A stretch of 62,126 nucleotides of DNA. It comes from an uncultured Parvularculaceae bacterium (GTDB taxonomy: Bacteria > Pseudomonadota > Alphaproteobacteria > Caulobacterales > Parvularculaceae). Made by a program: the position numbers and the translations under genes. The stretch is taken from contig CAJXLJ010000015.1 in assembly GCA_913055785.1 (NCBI GenBank), positions 1-62,126 on the forward strand, in the 5' to 3' direction. This document shows, piece after piece, positions 17,993-30,251 of the stretch. The notes beneath the pieces were generated by a model that saw nothing but the letters and a program-made list of their open reading frames with translations, was not told the origin of the DNA and searched no databases. How positions within the stretch are numbered: position 1 is the first letter of the stretch; the number at the start of each line of letters is the position of its first letter.

Positions 17993-18720
17993 GACGCCGG
18001 GCCTTCCTGATCGGCGCGGGTGCGGCCGCCGCTATGCCCCGAGCTGTTGCAGAGACAGGCGTTGAAGCGCTCGCTGGAGATCGCTTCCGCATCGACGATC
18101 AGGACTTTCAGCTTTCCGACATTCGCGCGCCGTCCGCCTATGCGTTGCACGCCGACGCCGAGCCCCATTTTGAAGAATCGAAACGCGCTCTCGAGAAAGC
18201 CCTGAACGGCGCCGTTCCCGACTGGCGCGAGACGGCGCAGCCGACACGGTGGGGCGAGAAAGTCGTTCGGGCGGATAGTGAAGGCGCGAGCCTTCAGGAA
18301 CGCCTCGTTGAGGCGGGTGCGGCGCGGGTGGTGCCGCTGACCGGTGATCTCGATTTCATTGGACGCCTGTTGACGCTGGAGGCTGGCGCCCGCGCTTTAA
18401 GGCGGGGTCTCTGGGCGCTGGACGCCTATCGCGTTTTCGATGCGATAGCCCCGGAAGCGGCGGTCGGTGCGTTCAATCTGATCGAAGGCGCGCCGGTGAA
18501 AGCGGCGAAGGTTGGCGGGCGCTTTTATCTCAATTTCGGCGAAGACTATAAGACCGACTTCACCGCCAGCGCGGCTTCAGGGCTGGCGCGCCGCTGGGCG
18601 AAGGCGGGATTCGATCTCGCGCGTCTGAACGGCGTCAAGATCCGCGTGCGCGGTTATGTTGACGAGATCAACGGGCCGTCGGTCGACCTTAAGCACATCC
18701 GGCAGATTGAAATCTTGTGA
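17989..18720 (+). CDS. thermonuclease-fold (SNase-like) protein with Tat-type signal
   Basis: From the ATG overlapping the pbpC stop (ATGA) the product is 243 residues. A longer in-frame start at 17896 lies inside pbpC and is rejected. The start MRRRAFLIGAGAAAAMPRAVA looks like a twin-arginine signal ending in AVA. The rest resembles two SNase-like OB modules: FRIDDQDFQLSDIRAP early, and the second with LNFGEDYKTDFTA followed by VRGYVDEINGPSVDL. The classic SNase active-site arginines and acidic residues are not all evident, so it may bind rather than cut. Coupling to pbpC suggests a periplasmic, envelope-related role. Confidence 0.7.
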   Translation: MRRRAFLIGAGAAAAMPRAVAETGVEALAGDRFRIDDQDFQLSDIRAPSAYALHADAEPHFEESKRALEKALNGAVPDWRETAQPTRWGEKVVRADSEGASLQERLVEAGAARVVPLTGDLDFIGRLLTLEAGARALRRGLWALDAYRVFDAIAPEAAVGAFNLIEGAPVKAAKVGGRFYLNFGEDYKTDFTASAASGLARRWAKAGFDLARLNGVKIRVRGYVDEINGPSVDLKHIRQIEIL

Positions 18721-18734
18721 AAGTCGTCGCCACA

Positions 18735-18817
18735 CGCTCATCCCGGCGAAAGCCGGAATCTTGATGGAAATCTGTTCCGCTCGTGTCATGAGATTCCGGC
18801 TTTCACCGGAATGAGCG
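18735..18817 (+). repeat. palindromic repeat, same family as in pbpC
   Basis: Inverted arms of about 28 bases (cgctcatcccggcgaaagcc and its partner ending ggaatgagcg) surround an unpaired centre. It fills the gap between two convergent genes, ending 11 bases before the carD stop, and could act as a bidirectional transcription or RNA-stability structure. Confidence 0.85.
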
Positions 18818-18827
18818 GCGTAGAAAA

Positions 18828-19796
18828 CTACGCCGCCGCCTTTTTCTGCAGGACGCCTTCGAGCTCCTCGATGGCCTTGCCGAGATCGACCTTGCGGACG
18901 GCCGCGACTTCGCGCGCCATGCGGTCGAGCGCCTGTTCGAAGAGCTGGCGTTCGGAATAGCTTTGCTCAGGCTGGTCTTCGGCGCGATAAAGATCGCGCA
19001 CGACTTCCGCCACAAGCTTAATGTCGCCGGAATTGATCTTGGCGTCATATTCCTGTGCGCGCCGGCTCCACATGGTGCGTTTGATCCGTGCACGGCCTTT
19101 CAGCGTGTCGATGGCGTTCTTGACGACCTTGTCGCTCGACAGAGGGCGCATGCCCGCCGCTTTCGCCTTGCCGGTGGGCACGCGAAGCTTCATCTTCTCC
19201 TGATCGAAATCGATCACGAACAGCTCGATCGCGATGCCCGCCACCTGCTGTTTTTCAAGGGCGACGATCTTCCCGACGCCGTGCGCCGGATAAACGATCT
19301 TGTCATTCACCTTGAAGTCAGCCTTGGCGGTTGAAGAGGCTTCAGCATCGACGGACGCCTTTGCGTCGGCCTGCGGCGCTTCCTTCGGCGGGAGCTGGGT
19401 CGGCACGGGAATGGAGGCGGCGAGCTTGGTCTTCCGCGGCGCCTGACCGACATTGATCTTCACTTTTTTCTTGGGCGCCGGTTTCGCGGCCGGGGCGGCT
19501 TTCTTGGCGGCTGCTTTTTTCGCGGGCGCCTTCTTGGCCGGGGCCTTTTTCGCCGCGGTCTTTTTGGCGGGCGCCTTTTTCGGCGCCGCCTTTTTGGTCG
19601 CTTTGGTGGCTTTCTTGGCCGGGGCGGCCTTCTTGGCGGCGGTCTTTTTCGCGGGCGCTTTTTTCTTCGCCGTCTTTTTGGCGGCGGCGGTTTTTGTGGA
19701 TTTCGCCTTTACGGTTTTTTTGGCGGGCGCCTTTTTCGCCGTCGTTTTCTTGGCCGTCTTTTTGGCTTTGGTCTTTGCGGACTTTCTGGTCGTCAT
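18828..19796 (-). CDS. carD: CarD-family transcription regulator with histone-H1-like N-terminal tail
   Basis: The C-terminal part (about 160-318) is CarD/CdnL: FKVNDKIVYPAHGVGKIVAL opens the RNA-polymerase-interacting domain and TMWSRRAQEYDAKINSGD belongs to the DNA-contacting helical part. CarD binds the polymerase beta subunit and stabilises open complexes, often at rRNA promoters. Residues 1-115 are an almost pure Lys/Ala/Pro repeat (AKK, PAKK, AAKKA), like histone H1 or AlgP tails, which should bind DNA nonspecifically. CarD in relatives is usually about 170 residues, so this tail nearly doubles it. It is the last gene of the minus-strand run from the helicase and ferredoxin. Confidence 0.93.
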   Translation of the reverse strand: MTTRKSAKTKAKKTAKKTTAKKAPAKKTVKAKSTKTAAAKKTAKKKAPAKKTAAKKAAPAKKATKATKKAAPKKAPAKKTAAKKAPAKKAPAKKAAAKKAAPAAKPAPKKKVKINVGQAPRKTKLAASIPVPTQLPPKEAPQADAKASVDAEASSTAKADFKVNDKIVYPAHGVGKIVALEKQQVAGIAIELFVIDFDQEKMKLRVPTGKAKAAGMRPLSSDKVVKNAIDTLKGRARIKRTMWSRRAQEYDAKINSGDIKLVAEVVRDLYRAEDQPEQSYSERQLFEQALDRMAREVAAVRKVDLGKAIEELEGVLQKKAAA

Positions 19797-20130
19797 GTCT
19801 CTTGCTTTTCTGCTCTCCGCACCGTCGGCGAACGGTCGGGATAGGGGGTTATGCTGGATAGTTCACGTGACGCGGCGGTACCGGGGTGTTGCAGCGTCCT
19901 TTTCGATCCCTTGTCTTCGATGCTGGCGTCTGAAACCCTCTCCGATCATGTCGGAGAATTTAAAACCTTCCGTTTTACAATGGGTTAGTTGGTTTCCTTA
20001 AAGCAACGAAGCCGGTTGCTACGCCTCGCCAGATTCCAGTTTTCAGCTCGGATTATAGCATAATATTTCAACGCCCGCTACGCCCTTCTGGCGGTGCGGT
20101 GACAGGCGCGGCCACGGGAAGCGGCCGCGG
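19797..20130 (-). other. intergenic region between fdxA and carD
   Basis: The 334-base gap on the minus-strand run contains a short inverted repeat (ctccgat/atcggag at about 19940-19955) and AT-richer stretches near 19960-20070, where the carD promoter probably lies. I see no gene, RNA or strong terminator. Confidence 0.4.
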
Positions 20131-20469
20131 CTAGGAGCCTTCCCCCGGCTTGTCACTGAAATATTTGTCGTATTTGCCCTTTTCCTCGGCGAGCTTGTCG
20201 GCGTCGGGCATGGGGTCGATCTTCTGGGTGATGTTCGGCCACTCGGCGGCGTATTTGGTGTTGAGTTCGAGCCATTTTTCGGCCTCGCCCTCGGTGTCCG
20301 GTATGATCGCTTCGGCGGGACATTCAGGCTCGCAGACCCCGCAGTCGATGCACTCGTCCGGGTGGATCACAAGCATGTTCTCACCCTCATAGAAACAGTC
20401 GACGGGGCACACCTCGACGCAATCGGTGTATTTGCATTTGATGCAAGCTTCGGTCACCACATAGGTCAT
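20131..20469 (-). CDS. fdxA: 7Fe ferredoxin (FdxA type)
   Basis: The 112-residue protein has two iron-sulfur binding motifs: [18 protein letters not shown] and [13 protein letters not shown]. Together they hold one [3Fe-4S] and one [4Fe-4S] cluster, as in Azotobacter FdI-type ferredoxins. It transfers electrons in the cytoplasm. The acidic tail after residue 60 is the usual extension. It lies between a TerB-like gene and carD, in a run (helicase, S4, ferredoxin, CarD) whose order is common in alphaproteobacteria. Confidence 0.96.
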   Translation of the reverse strand: MTYVVTEACIKCKYTDCVEVCPVDCFYEGENMLVIHPDECIDCGVCEPECPAEAIIPDTEGEAEKWLELNTKYAAEWPNITQKIDPMPDADKLAEEKGKYDKYFSDKPGEGS

Positions 20470-20553
20470 AAGTCGGACGCTCCTTCGCCGTATCCCCTTG
20501 TATTCTTTACCCGCTCGCCGCGGGGACGCAAGCGGCGCGGCGAACAGAAATGC

Positions 20554-20997
20554 TTAACCCCCGGCGAGACGAGCTTCAGCCCGGACCCGGGCCGCGCCGC
20601 TCTCCCTGTCATCCACATAGATCAGCCCGCAGATACTCCGAATCAGCGTGTCTTCATATGGATCGCGCTCGCCGTCCGAGAGAACGACCTCCCAGAGCTT
20701 CTCGATAAAGGAGATCTTCTCGGCGATCGGCAGGGATTTCGCGACCCGGGTGAAGCGCTGTAGGTCGAGCGCCCCCTCCTGCGCCTTCTCGCCGGCGGCG
20801 CGCAGGGCGGCGGCGTCCTCGGCGGCGATCGAAAACATGCCCGCGAGCGATTTGTCGATGAGCGCCTTTTCGCGCTCGTCGTAATTTTCATCGGCGCGGG
20901 CGGCCTCCACAAACAGCGCGGCGACGGCGAGATGCGCGGGATCAGGCTCAGACGAATCCGGCGCTGGCGTTGATTTGGAAAACAGGTTCTTGAACAT
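20554..20997 (-). CDS. TerB-family protein
   Basis: The 147-residue protein has a TerB-like helical bundle: HLAVAALFVEAARADENYDERE near the N-terminus and ISFIEKLWEVVLSDGERDPYEDTLIRSICGL near the C-terminus, with the paired acidic patches that can bind divalent metal in TerB. TerB homologues occur in tellurite-resistance clusters and as isolated genes; no other ter gene is nearby, so tellurite resistance is not implied. It is cytoplasmic. Confidence 0.85.
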   Translation of the reverse strand: MFKNLFSKSTPAPDSSEPDPAHLAVAALFVEAARADENYDEREKALIDKSLAGMFSIAAEDAAALRAAGEKAQEGALDLQRFTRVAKSLPIAEKISFIEKLWEVVLSDGERDPYEDTLIRSICGLIYVDDRESGAARVRAEARLAGG

Positions 20998-21011
20998 GTG
21001 CGGACTCTTTG

Positions 21012-21409
21012 TCAGCCGGACTTCACCGCGTCAAGCGCGCGCCGGTCTTTCTTGGTCGGGCGGCCTGCACCCTTTTCCCTCGCGAAGGGCGTGGGCGTCG
21101 TTTCACCCTTTGGCGGCGGAGGCGGCGACTGATCCGTATAAAGCGTTTGCGCCTCCGCGGCGGGGCCGCGGCGTTCGGCGCAAGCCTCGACCGTGATGAT
21201 GCGAAGCCGCGCGCCGCGCGTGAAAACAAGAACATCGCCGGGGCGCACCGAAAAGCTCGCCTTGTCGGCGCGCTGTGTCGCCTCCGCCCGGGTCACGCGC
21301 ACATTGCCGTCGGAAACGAATTTTGAGGCGAGGGTGCGCGTCTTGAAGAACCGTGCGCACCAGAGCCATCGATCGAGCCGTTGCGTCTCCTGCGTCGCGA
21401 CGGCTTCGT

Positions 21410-21413
<4 letters not shown>
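21012..21413 (-). CDS. S4-domain RNA-binding protein (HslR-like)
   Basis: The 133-residue protein has an S4 domain near the start: QRLDRWLWCARFFKTRTLASKFV, then NVRVTRAEATQRADK. This fold binds structured RNA and is found in HslR (heat shock protein 15), which recycles stalled 50S-nascent chain complexes. The tail is Pro- and Lys-rich. The start overlaps the stop of the upstream Suv3-like helicase by 4 bases, so both are coupled and probably act on RNA. Confidence 0.9.
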
Positions 21414-24466
<3,053 letters not shown>

Positions 24467-24629
24467 GGGAAGGTAAATAATATCGAACGGCTGAGGATCA
24501 ATTCATATCGACGATAACAGGATTCTCCAAGCAAGATGGGGCCTGAGCGCCCGCCGACGGCGCATCACATTGGCATCCTTGGGGCTTTCGGTTAATGAGG
24601 GCCCTTCAAAGGGCTCGGGCGGAGGGGCT

Positions 24630-26171
24630 ATGACCGACGTATTCATCAGTTACTCGCGTAACGATCGCGACAAGGTGCAGTTCATTGCAGAAGCGCTGGA
24701 GCGCGAAGGCATTGGCGTCTGGTGGGATCCTGAAATACCCCCCGGCGAGTCCTTTTCGAAAGTCATCGACCGTCAGCTCAAAGCGGCGAAATGCATCATC
24801 GTGGTGTGGTCGCAGTCTTCCATTCATTCGAACTGGGTGCAGGAAGAAGCCGACGACGGCCAGATGCGCAATCTGCTGGTGCCGGTGATGATCGACGAGG
24901 TCGATCTGCCGCGCGGTTTCAAGCGACTGCAAACGGCGGACTTGCGCAACTGGCGGGGCGACAAGAACGACCCGAACTGGCAGCTCATCAGTTCCCAGGT
25001 GAAAAAGCTTGTCTCCGCCCGCAACGCCGACGCGGCTGCCGAACGCCAGGCGGCGGCTTCGCAGGCGGCGCGTCCTGCGCCGGCGCGTGCGAGTTCGCCG
25101 CAACCGGCGAGCGGCGGCGGTTTGCCGATCCTGCCGATCGCCATTGTTCTGCTTTTACTGATCGCCGGCGGCGCGGGGTACTGGTTCCTGATGGGCCCGG
25201 GCGCGGGCGGCAAGCCCGAGCAAACGCTTGCCGGAAACACGAGTCCTTCGGAGGCGGAGGAAGAACAAGTTGCGGCGGCGGACGATGCAGCCGCCCCCGC
25301 GCCGGAAGACCTTGAGGTCGCGGTTGCGGAGGAAGAGCCGGCCGTTGAAGTTACGGAGACCGCTGAACTGGCGGAAGCGTCTGAGCAACCGGCGGCGGAA
25401 ACGGCGCTGTCCGTTCAGCCGGGCGAACGGTTCCGTGATTGCGACAATTGCCCGGAATTGATTGTCGTCGCCGGGACGCAATCCTTCACCATGGGCGCAG
25501 CGGATGATGAGTTTGGGCGCGAACAGTCAGAACTGCCGCGCGTTGACGTGACGATCCCGGCGCCGTTCGCTATCGGCGTTTATGAAGTGACGTACGATGA
25601 ATGGCGCGCCTGCCTCGCCGACGGCGGATGCAACGGTTACGAGCCGCCCGATATGGGGTGGGGCGAGGGGAGCCGTCCCGTCATCAATATCAGCTACGCT
25701 GACGCCGAAGCCTTTACGGAATGGCTCTCCGGGAAAACCGGCGAGACCTACCGGATACCGAGCGAAGCGGAATGGGAGTATGCGGCGAGAGCTGGTGGCG
25801 AGACGCCCTTTTCGACCGGCGATCTCATCTCTACGGACGAAGCGAATTTCAACGGTCAGTATCCGTACAAGAACGCGCCTGCGGGCCGGAACCGTGCGAA
25901 GACGGTTGAGGTCGGCAGCTTTAAGCCGAACGCATTCGGCCTTTATGATGTTCACGGCAATGTCTGGGAATGGACGGCGGACTGCTGGCGCGCGAGCCAT
26001 GCCGGCGCCCCGGCTGACGGGTCGCCAGTGGGCGGCGCCTGCTCGAACCGGGTTATCAAGGGCGGAGCCTGGATAACCGGCGCATGGCGGCTGCGCTCGA
26101 GCCATCGCCGGTCGGTCGGCGCAACCGAACGGAAATTCGATATGGGCCTCCGGGTGGTGCGCGACCTCTAG
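24630..26171 (+). CDS. TIR domain - transmembrane - FGE-sulfatase-like domain fusion
   Basis: From the ATG preceded by ggaggggct the protein is 513 residues. Residues 1-130 form a TIR domain (MTDVFISYSRNDRD; WWDPEIPPGES). Glu73 follows Trp69 by four (NWVQEE), the spacing of the NADase Glu in SARM1-like TIRs. Residues about 165-187 are a single membrane span after a Pro/Ala linker, and an acidic linker leads to an FGE/SUMF1-like domain (about 272-511: EYEVTYDEWR-type start, IPSEAEWEYAARAG, NVWEWTADCW, VIKGGAW, GLRVVRDL). The two Cys that catalyse formylglycine formation in true FGEs are absent, so this is probably a binding module. With the TIR inside, the FGE domain would face the periplasm: a sensor-effector layout. 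Confidence 0.92.
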   Translation: MTDVFISYSRNDRDKVQFIAEALEREGIGVWWDPEIPPGESFSKVIDRQLKAAKCIIVVWSQSSIHSNWVQEEADDGQMRNLLVPVMIDEVDLPRGFKRLQTADLRNWRGDKNDPNWQLISSQVKKLVSARNADAAAERQAAASQAARPAPARASSPQPASGGGLPILPIAIVLLLLIAGGAGYWFLMGPGAGGKPEQTLAGNTSPSEAEEEQVAAADDAAAPAPEDLEVAVAEEEPAVEVTETAELAEASEQPAAETALSVQPGERFRDCDNCPELIVVAGTQSFTMGAADDEFGREQSELPRVDVTIPAPFAIGVYEVTYDEWRACLADGGCNGYEPPDMGWGEGSRPVINISYADAEAFTEWLSGKTGETYRIPSEAEWEYAARAGGETPFSTGDLISTDEANFNGQYPYKNAPAGRNRAKTVEVGSFKPNAFGLYDVHGNVWEWTADCWRASHAGAPADGSPVGGACSNRVIKGGAWITGAWRLRSSHRRSVGATERKFDMGLRVVRDL

Positions 26172-26326
26172 GCCAGCGGGAAAAGGGCCGGAGCAAGCCG
26201 AATTCGGGCGGTTTCGCCTTGACGCCCGGGAGCGCCTCGGTTAAGGGACGCGGCTTCAATTTCAAGGGAATTAACCGGGTTCGCGGCCAGTCTCGCGCGC
26301 CTGCTTAGAAATCTAGGGTCAAAGCG

Positions 26327-26605
26327 ATGGCGCGCCGCTGTGAATTATCGGGCATTGGTCCGCAAACCGGACACAATGTTTCCCACGCGAACAACAAGAC
26401 GAAACGGCGTTTTCTGCCCAATCTGTGCAATGTGACGCTGCATTCGGACAAGCTCGATCAGGGCTTCAAGTTCCGGATCGCTGCTTCGACGCTGCGCACT
26501 GTCGACCATATGGGCGGCCTCGACGTCTACCTGACCAAGGCTGACGACGACAAGCTTTCGGCAAACGCCTTGAAAGTGAAGCGCAAACTCGCCAAAGCTT
26601 CCTGA
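26327..26605 (+). CDS. rpmB: 50S ribosomal protein L28
   Basis: The 92-residue protein is L28: it starts [20 protein letters not shown], then [15 protein letters not shown], followed by [20 protein letters not shown], all characteristic. It is a component of the large ribosomal subunit. It stands alone rather than with rpmG, as in many alphaproteobacteria. A downstream membrane gene lies 50 bases away. Confidence 0.97.
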   Translation: MARRCELSGIGPQTGHNVSHANNKTKRRFLPNLCNVTLHSDKLDQGFKFRIAASTLRTVDHMGGLDVYLTKADDDKLSANALKVKRKLAKAS

Positions 26606-26655
26606 GTTCGGAAGCCGTCTCATAAGGCCCTTCCGAGCATCAGGGGAAGGGTCCG

Positions 26656-27360
26656 ATGGAACCGACGACGGCAGTTGAAAAGCGCCATGCGCCAGAAACG
26701 GCGCTCCAGCGGCTCGGCCGCCTTTCCGGCGAATTCCTGTCTTCCCTGGGCCGCATGGCGGTCCTGACGGCTATATTCACGCCGCTGTTGTTATTGTCGT
26801 TCCTGACGGCGGACCTGCCGATGCGGGCCTTTGACGGGCTGTTCGGGGTCGATGCGGGCTTGCGGCCTTCCAATTGGCTTTCTGTCGGCGCCTTCATCAT
26901 GGCGTTTGCGCCTCTGGCAGGCATTCTGATCGCCCGCAAATATGGCGGAGAAGAAGCCTCGCGTGCGGTCACCGCTTCCTGGGGCGTCGCCGCGATCGCG
27001 GTTTTCACCGAGCTTTCCTATCTCGCACCGGCGCTGGAGGCGGGCGACATGCCGCCGGCGCGCTTTGCTGTCGCATTCGTGGCGAGCGCGATGGCGGCGC
27101 AATATATAGCGGTCAATGTCTATGACGTCGTCCGCGGGGGCGGGAGATGGTGGCGCGCGCCGCTGTTCAGCGCCCTCGGCGGCTATCTTGTCTATGGGCT
27201 CGTCTATTTTCCAGGCGTGATGTGGGGCAGCGGACTGCCCTGGCTCAACTGGATGGTCGCAGGGTTCGCCATCAATGTTTTCCTGGCGGCGTGTTTCCTG
27301 CCGTTCTATGCGTTCTTGCGCAAACCCCTGCGGCCTAAAGGCGGCTATGGGGGCGTCTAG
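26656..27360 (+). CDS. membrane protein, VUT/YhhQ-like transporter
   Basis: The 234-residue product has about six hydrophobic segments (AVLTAIFTPLLLLSFL; FIMAFAPLAGILIA; AVAFVASAMAAQYIAVNVYDVV; PLFSALGGYLVYGLVYFPG; MVAGFAINVFLAACFLPFYAFL) and a Lys/Arg-rich C-terminus. The layout and the conserved-looking NVYDVV region recall the VUT family (DUF165), whose characterised member YhhQ imports queuine precursors. The match is by eye and moderate. It follows rpmB closely with its own ggggaaggg ribosome site. Confidence 0.5.
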   Translation: MEPTTAVEKRHAPETALQRLGRLSGEFLSSLGRMAVLTAIFTPLLLLSFLTADLPMRAFDGLFGVDAGLRPSNWLSVGAFIMAFAPLAGILIARKYGGEEASRAVTASWGVAAIAVFTELSYLAPALEAGDMPPARFAVAFVASAMAAQYIAVNVYDVVRGGGRWWRAPLFSALGGYLVYGLVYFPGVMWGSGLPWLNWMVAGFAINVFLAACFLPFYAFLRKPLRPKGGYGGV

Positions 27361-27391
27361 CAGCGCAGCTCCAAAACAAGGGTTTCCCACA

Positions 27392-27427
27392 AAGAAAAAG
27401 CGGCGGCTCTTTGAAAAGCCGCCGCCT
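27392..27427. terminator. bidirectional terminator
   Basis: A 9-bp GC stem (27400-27408 with 27417-27425) has an A-rich left flank and, on the minus strand, reads into ctttttcttt, giving a good terminator for the CTERM gene ending at 27469. It also follows the plus-strand gene ending at 27360. Confidence 0.75.
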
Positions 27428-27468
27428 TGCCTCTCCCCCAAGAGGCGCTTCCTTCAATTTCTTATGTT

Positions 27469-28197
27469 TCAGGCCTTTTTGGACCTGCGGCCGCGACCGG
27501 CAAAACCCAGACCGGCGAGGCCGGCGAGGAAGAGCGGAAGCGCGGCGGGAAGCGGCACTTCGTTCACTGCTGTGATGGTCGCAATCAGGTCAGCGTAATT
27601 GTTTCTCTTTTCCTTGGTGCTGAAGGTCTCGACGATCTGGCCGCCGACATTAAATCCGAGCACGGAGAGCGTGTAGTTGACGCCGCCGATCTGGAACATT
27701 TGCGACATGCTGTTGGTCGTCACCGTGATCAGGTCGTTACAGCAGCCCGACCCCGTATTGTTGGTCTCGTCATGTGTAAAATCGAAATAGAACGTGTACA
27801 TGCCGATATCGCTGCCATCGACATTGACGTTCAGATCGACCTGCAGCGTCGCGCTCTCAAGCGACGTGCCGTAGATCGGGTTGTTCAGATGGGTGAACTG
27901 GCCGAGCGTCACCTGCGTGTCAGGCGGCACCACGGTGATGATGTCTGGAGACGCGTCGAAATCGTAGCCGCTCTTGCCTCTCCATGTCGCCGGATCACCC
28001 CAGCGCAAGGACGGCGAATCGGTGCCGTTGTCGGTTACGGAAATACCGGATCCCGGCGCGATGTTGATCCATGAACCCTTGATATCGCTTACGGTAACCG
28101 TGCCGGCGAGGGCGGACCCCGCCATCATCGCACCTGCGGCGATTATAGAGGCAGCGGCCTTTGCGAGGTTTCCGCCTGTAATGAATGAAGCACGCAT
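27469..28197 (-). CDS. THxN-type VPLPA-CTERM surface protein
   Basis: The 242-residue product has an N-terminal signal peptide ending SALA (about residues 1-31) and a C-terminal sorting signal: VPLPAALPLFLAGLAGLGFAG followed by RGRRSKKA. The body contains FTHLNNPI, the THxN motif of a known PEP-CTERM subfamily, and a FDFTHDETNN stretch. PEP-CTERM/VPLPA proteins are cleaved and transferred by an exosortase to a surface or exopolysaccharide location; no exosortase is in the window. The ATG at 28197 is chosen because gggggatt lies upstream; a start 21 bases earlier lacks support. A second VPLPA-CTERM gene lies at 44282-44938. Confidence 0.9.
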   Translation of the reverse strand: MRASFITGGNLAKAAASIIAAGAMMAGSALAGTVTVSDIKGSWINIAPGSGISVTDNGTDSPSLRWGDPATWRGKSGYDFDASPDIITVVPPDTQVTLGQFTHLNNPIYGTSLESATLQVDLNVNVDGSDIGMYTFYFDFTHDETNNTGSGCCNDLITVTTNSMSQMFQIGGVNYTLSVLGFNVGGQIVETFSTKEKRNNYADLIATITAVNEVPLPAALPLFLAGLAGLGFAGRGRRSKKA

Positions 28198-28268
28198 GAT
28201 TAATCCCCCGAAAACCAATTTGTACTGATTTGAGAATAGTCCGTGCAGGAACCTCTCTAAGGATGATT

Positions 28269-28296
28269 ATTACATTATGGAAAGGTTTTAAGTCAA
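28269..28296 (-). promoter_or_regulatory. candidate sigma-70 promoter for the THxN gene
   Basis: On the minus strand TTGACT (28291-28296) and TGTAAT (28269-28274) are separated by 16 bases, about 70 bases before the chosen start. The other VPLPA-CTERM gene has a similar promoter with the same spacing. Confidence 0.5.
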
Positions 28297-28379
28297 CAAA
28301 ATTGTTTAGGAGTTTCTAAACACTAACGCATTTTCAGCATTAACCATCCAACAACGGGAAGCTGAAAAACTCTTTCGCC

Positions 28380-29387
<1,008 letters not shown>

Positions 29388-29527
29388 TTAGTATTTTCGA
29401 TGCGGGCGGAGCATGGTCGATTACTGCACTTCTTAGAATTTGATTTCAAATTGAATTGTCGGGCTTAACGGCGCTTTTAGACCTCTTCGGCTAGGGTCCG
29501 GCTCAAGTTGTTGAGTGAGTAGTGATT

Positions 29528-30058
29528 ATGGCGGTTAACGGGGCGGCGCAGTCGGAAGTGATTGGCAAGGGCGAAAACTACGCCGGAACGGATCCAGAAG
29601 CCTTGGAAGCGAGCTATTTGCAGCTTCTTCATCTGGTCGAGAGGCTTCATCGTCAGCTTCTGGATGTGATCAAGGACGAGCTTGAGCGGATTGGCCAGAC
29701 GGATATCAACTCCGTCCAGGCGCTTTTGCTGTATAATATCGGCGATGCGGAGCTGACCCCCGGCGAGTTGCGCTCGCGCGGGCACTATCTCGGCTCGAAC
29801 GTCTCCTACAATCTCAAACAGCTCGTGGAAAAAGGCTATATCCAGGACGAGCGCTCCTCGACTGACCGCCGTTCCAAACGGGTGTCGCTGACGGAGTCCG
29901 GCCTTGAAGTGCGCGACAATCTGTCGGGCCTTTTCCAGCGTCAGCTTGCGTCTGTCGAGCAGGTCGGCGGCGTCAACATCGACCTTATGGACAGCACCAA
30001 CAAGGCGCTGCAGCGGCTTGAGCGGTTCTGGGCGGACCAGGTTCGCTTCCGCTTGTAA
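29528..30058 (+). CDS. ldtR: MarR-family regulator, LdtR-like
   Basis: The 176-residue protein has a winged helix-turn-helix; the segment LTPGELRSRGHYLGSNVSYN reads as the recognition region and DERSSTDRRSKRVSLTESG forms the wing. These fit the LdtR branch (named in Liberibacter, where it activates an L,D-transpeptidase gene). The N- and C-terminal helices should form the dimer interface. The ATG at 29528 is chosen; a GTG at 29522 is an alternative. The position between hemB and glyA resembles the rhizobial gene order, supporting the assignment. Confidence 0.8.
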   Translation: MAVNGAAQSEVIGKGENYAGTDPEALEASYLQLLHLVERLHRQLLDVIKDELERIGQTDINSVQALLLYNIGDAELTPGELRSRGHYLGSNVSYNLKQLVEKGYIQDERSSTDRRSKRVSLTESGLEVRDNLSGLFQRQLASVEQVGGVNIDLMDSTNKALQRLERFWADQVRFRL

Positions 30059-30093
30059 GCGGCATAGTTGATAATTATTCTCAACTAATACCG

Positions 30094-30132
30094 AAAAACG
30101 CGCGGGCGGAAGACAGCCGCTGCGCGTTTTTT
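30094..30132 (+). terminator. Rho-independent terminator after the LdtR-like gene
   Basis: The stretch aaaacgcgcgggcgg pairs imperfectly with ccgctgcgcg and ends in seven T. It starts 36 bases after the stop and separates the regulator from hemA, which therefore needs its own promoter in 30133-30251. Confidence 0.75.
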
Positions 30133-30251
30133 TATGCCGCGCCGGGCTGCGGCCATCAGTCCGTCGAAAAACTCTGCTATTCGGCTGGTCAATTCTGCTC
30201 GGCGTTGCTTATTTAGAGAGGCGCGCGCAATGCAGCGCCGGTGTGAGAGCG

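Noticed and set aside
20554-20997. Tellurite resistance locus
   Set aside because: Only an isolated TerB-like gene is present; no terZ, terC or terD nearby.
30067-30085. Inverted repeat gttgataattattctcaac as a Fur/Irr-type site for hemA
   Set aside because: It lies before a terminator at the end of the upstream regulator gene and matches the known iron-box consensus poorly.
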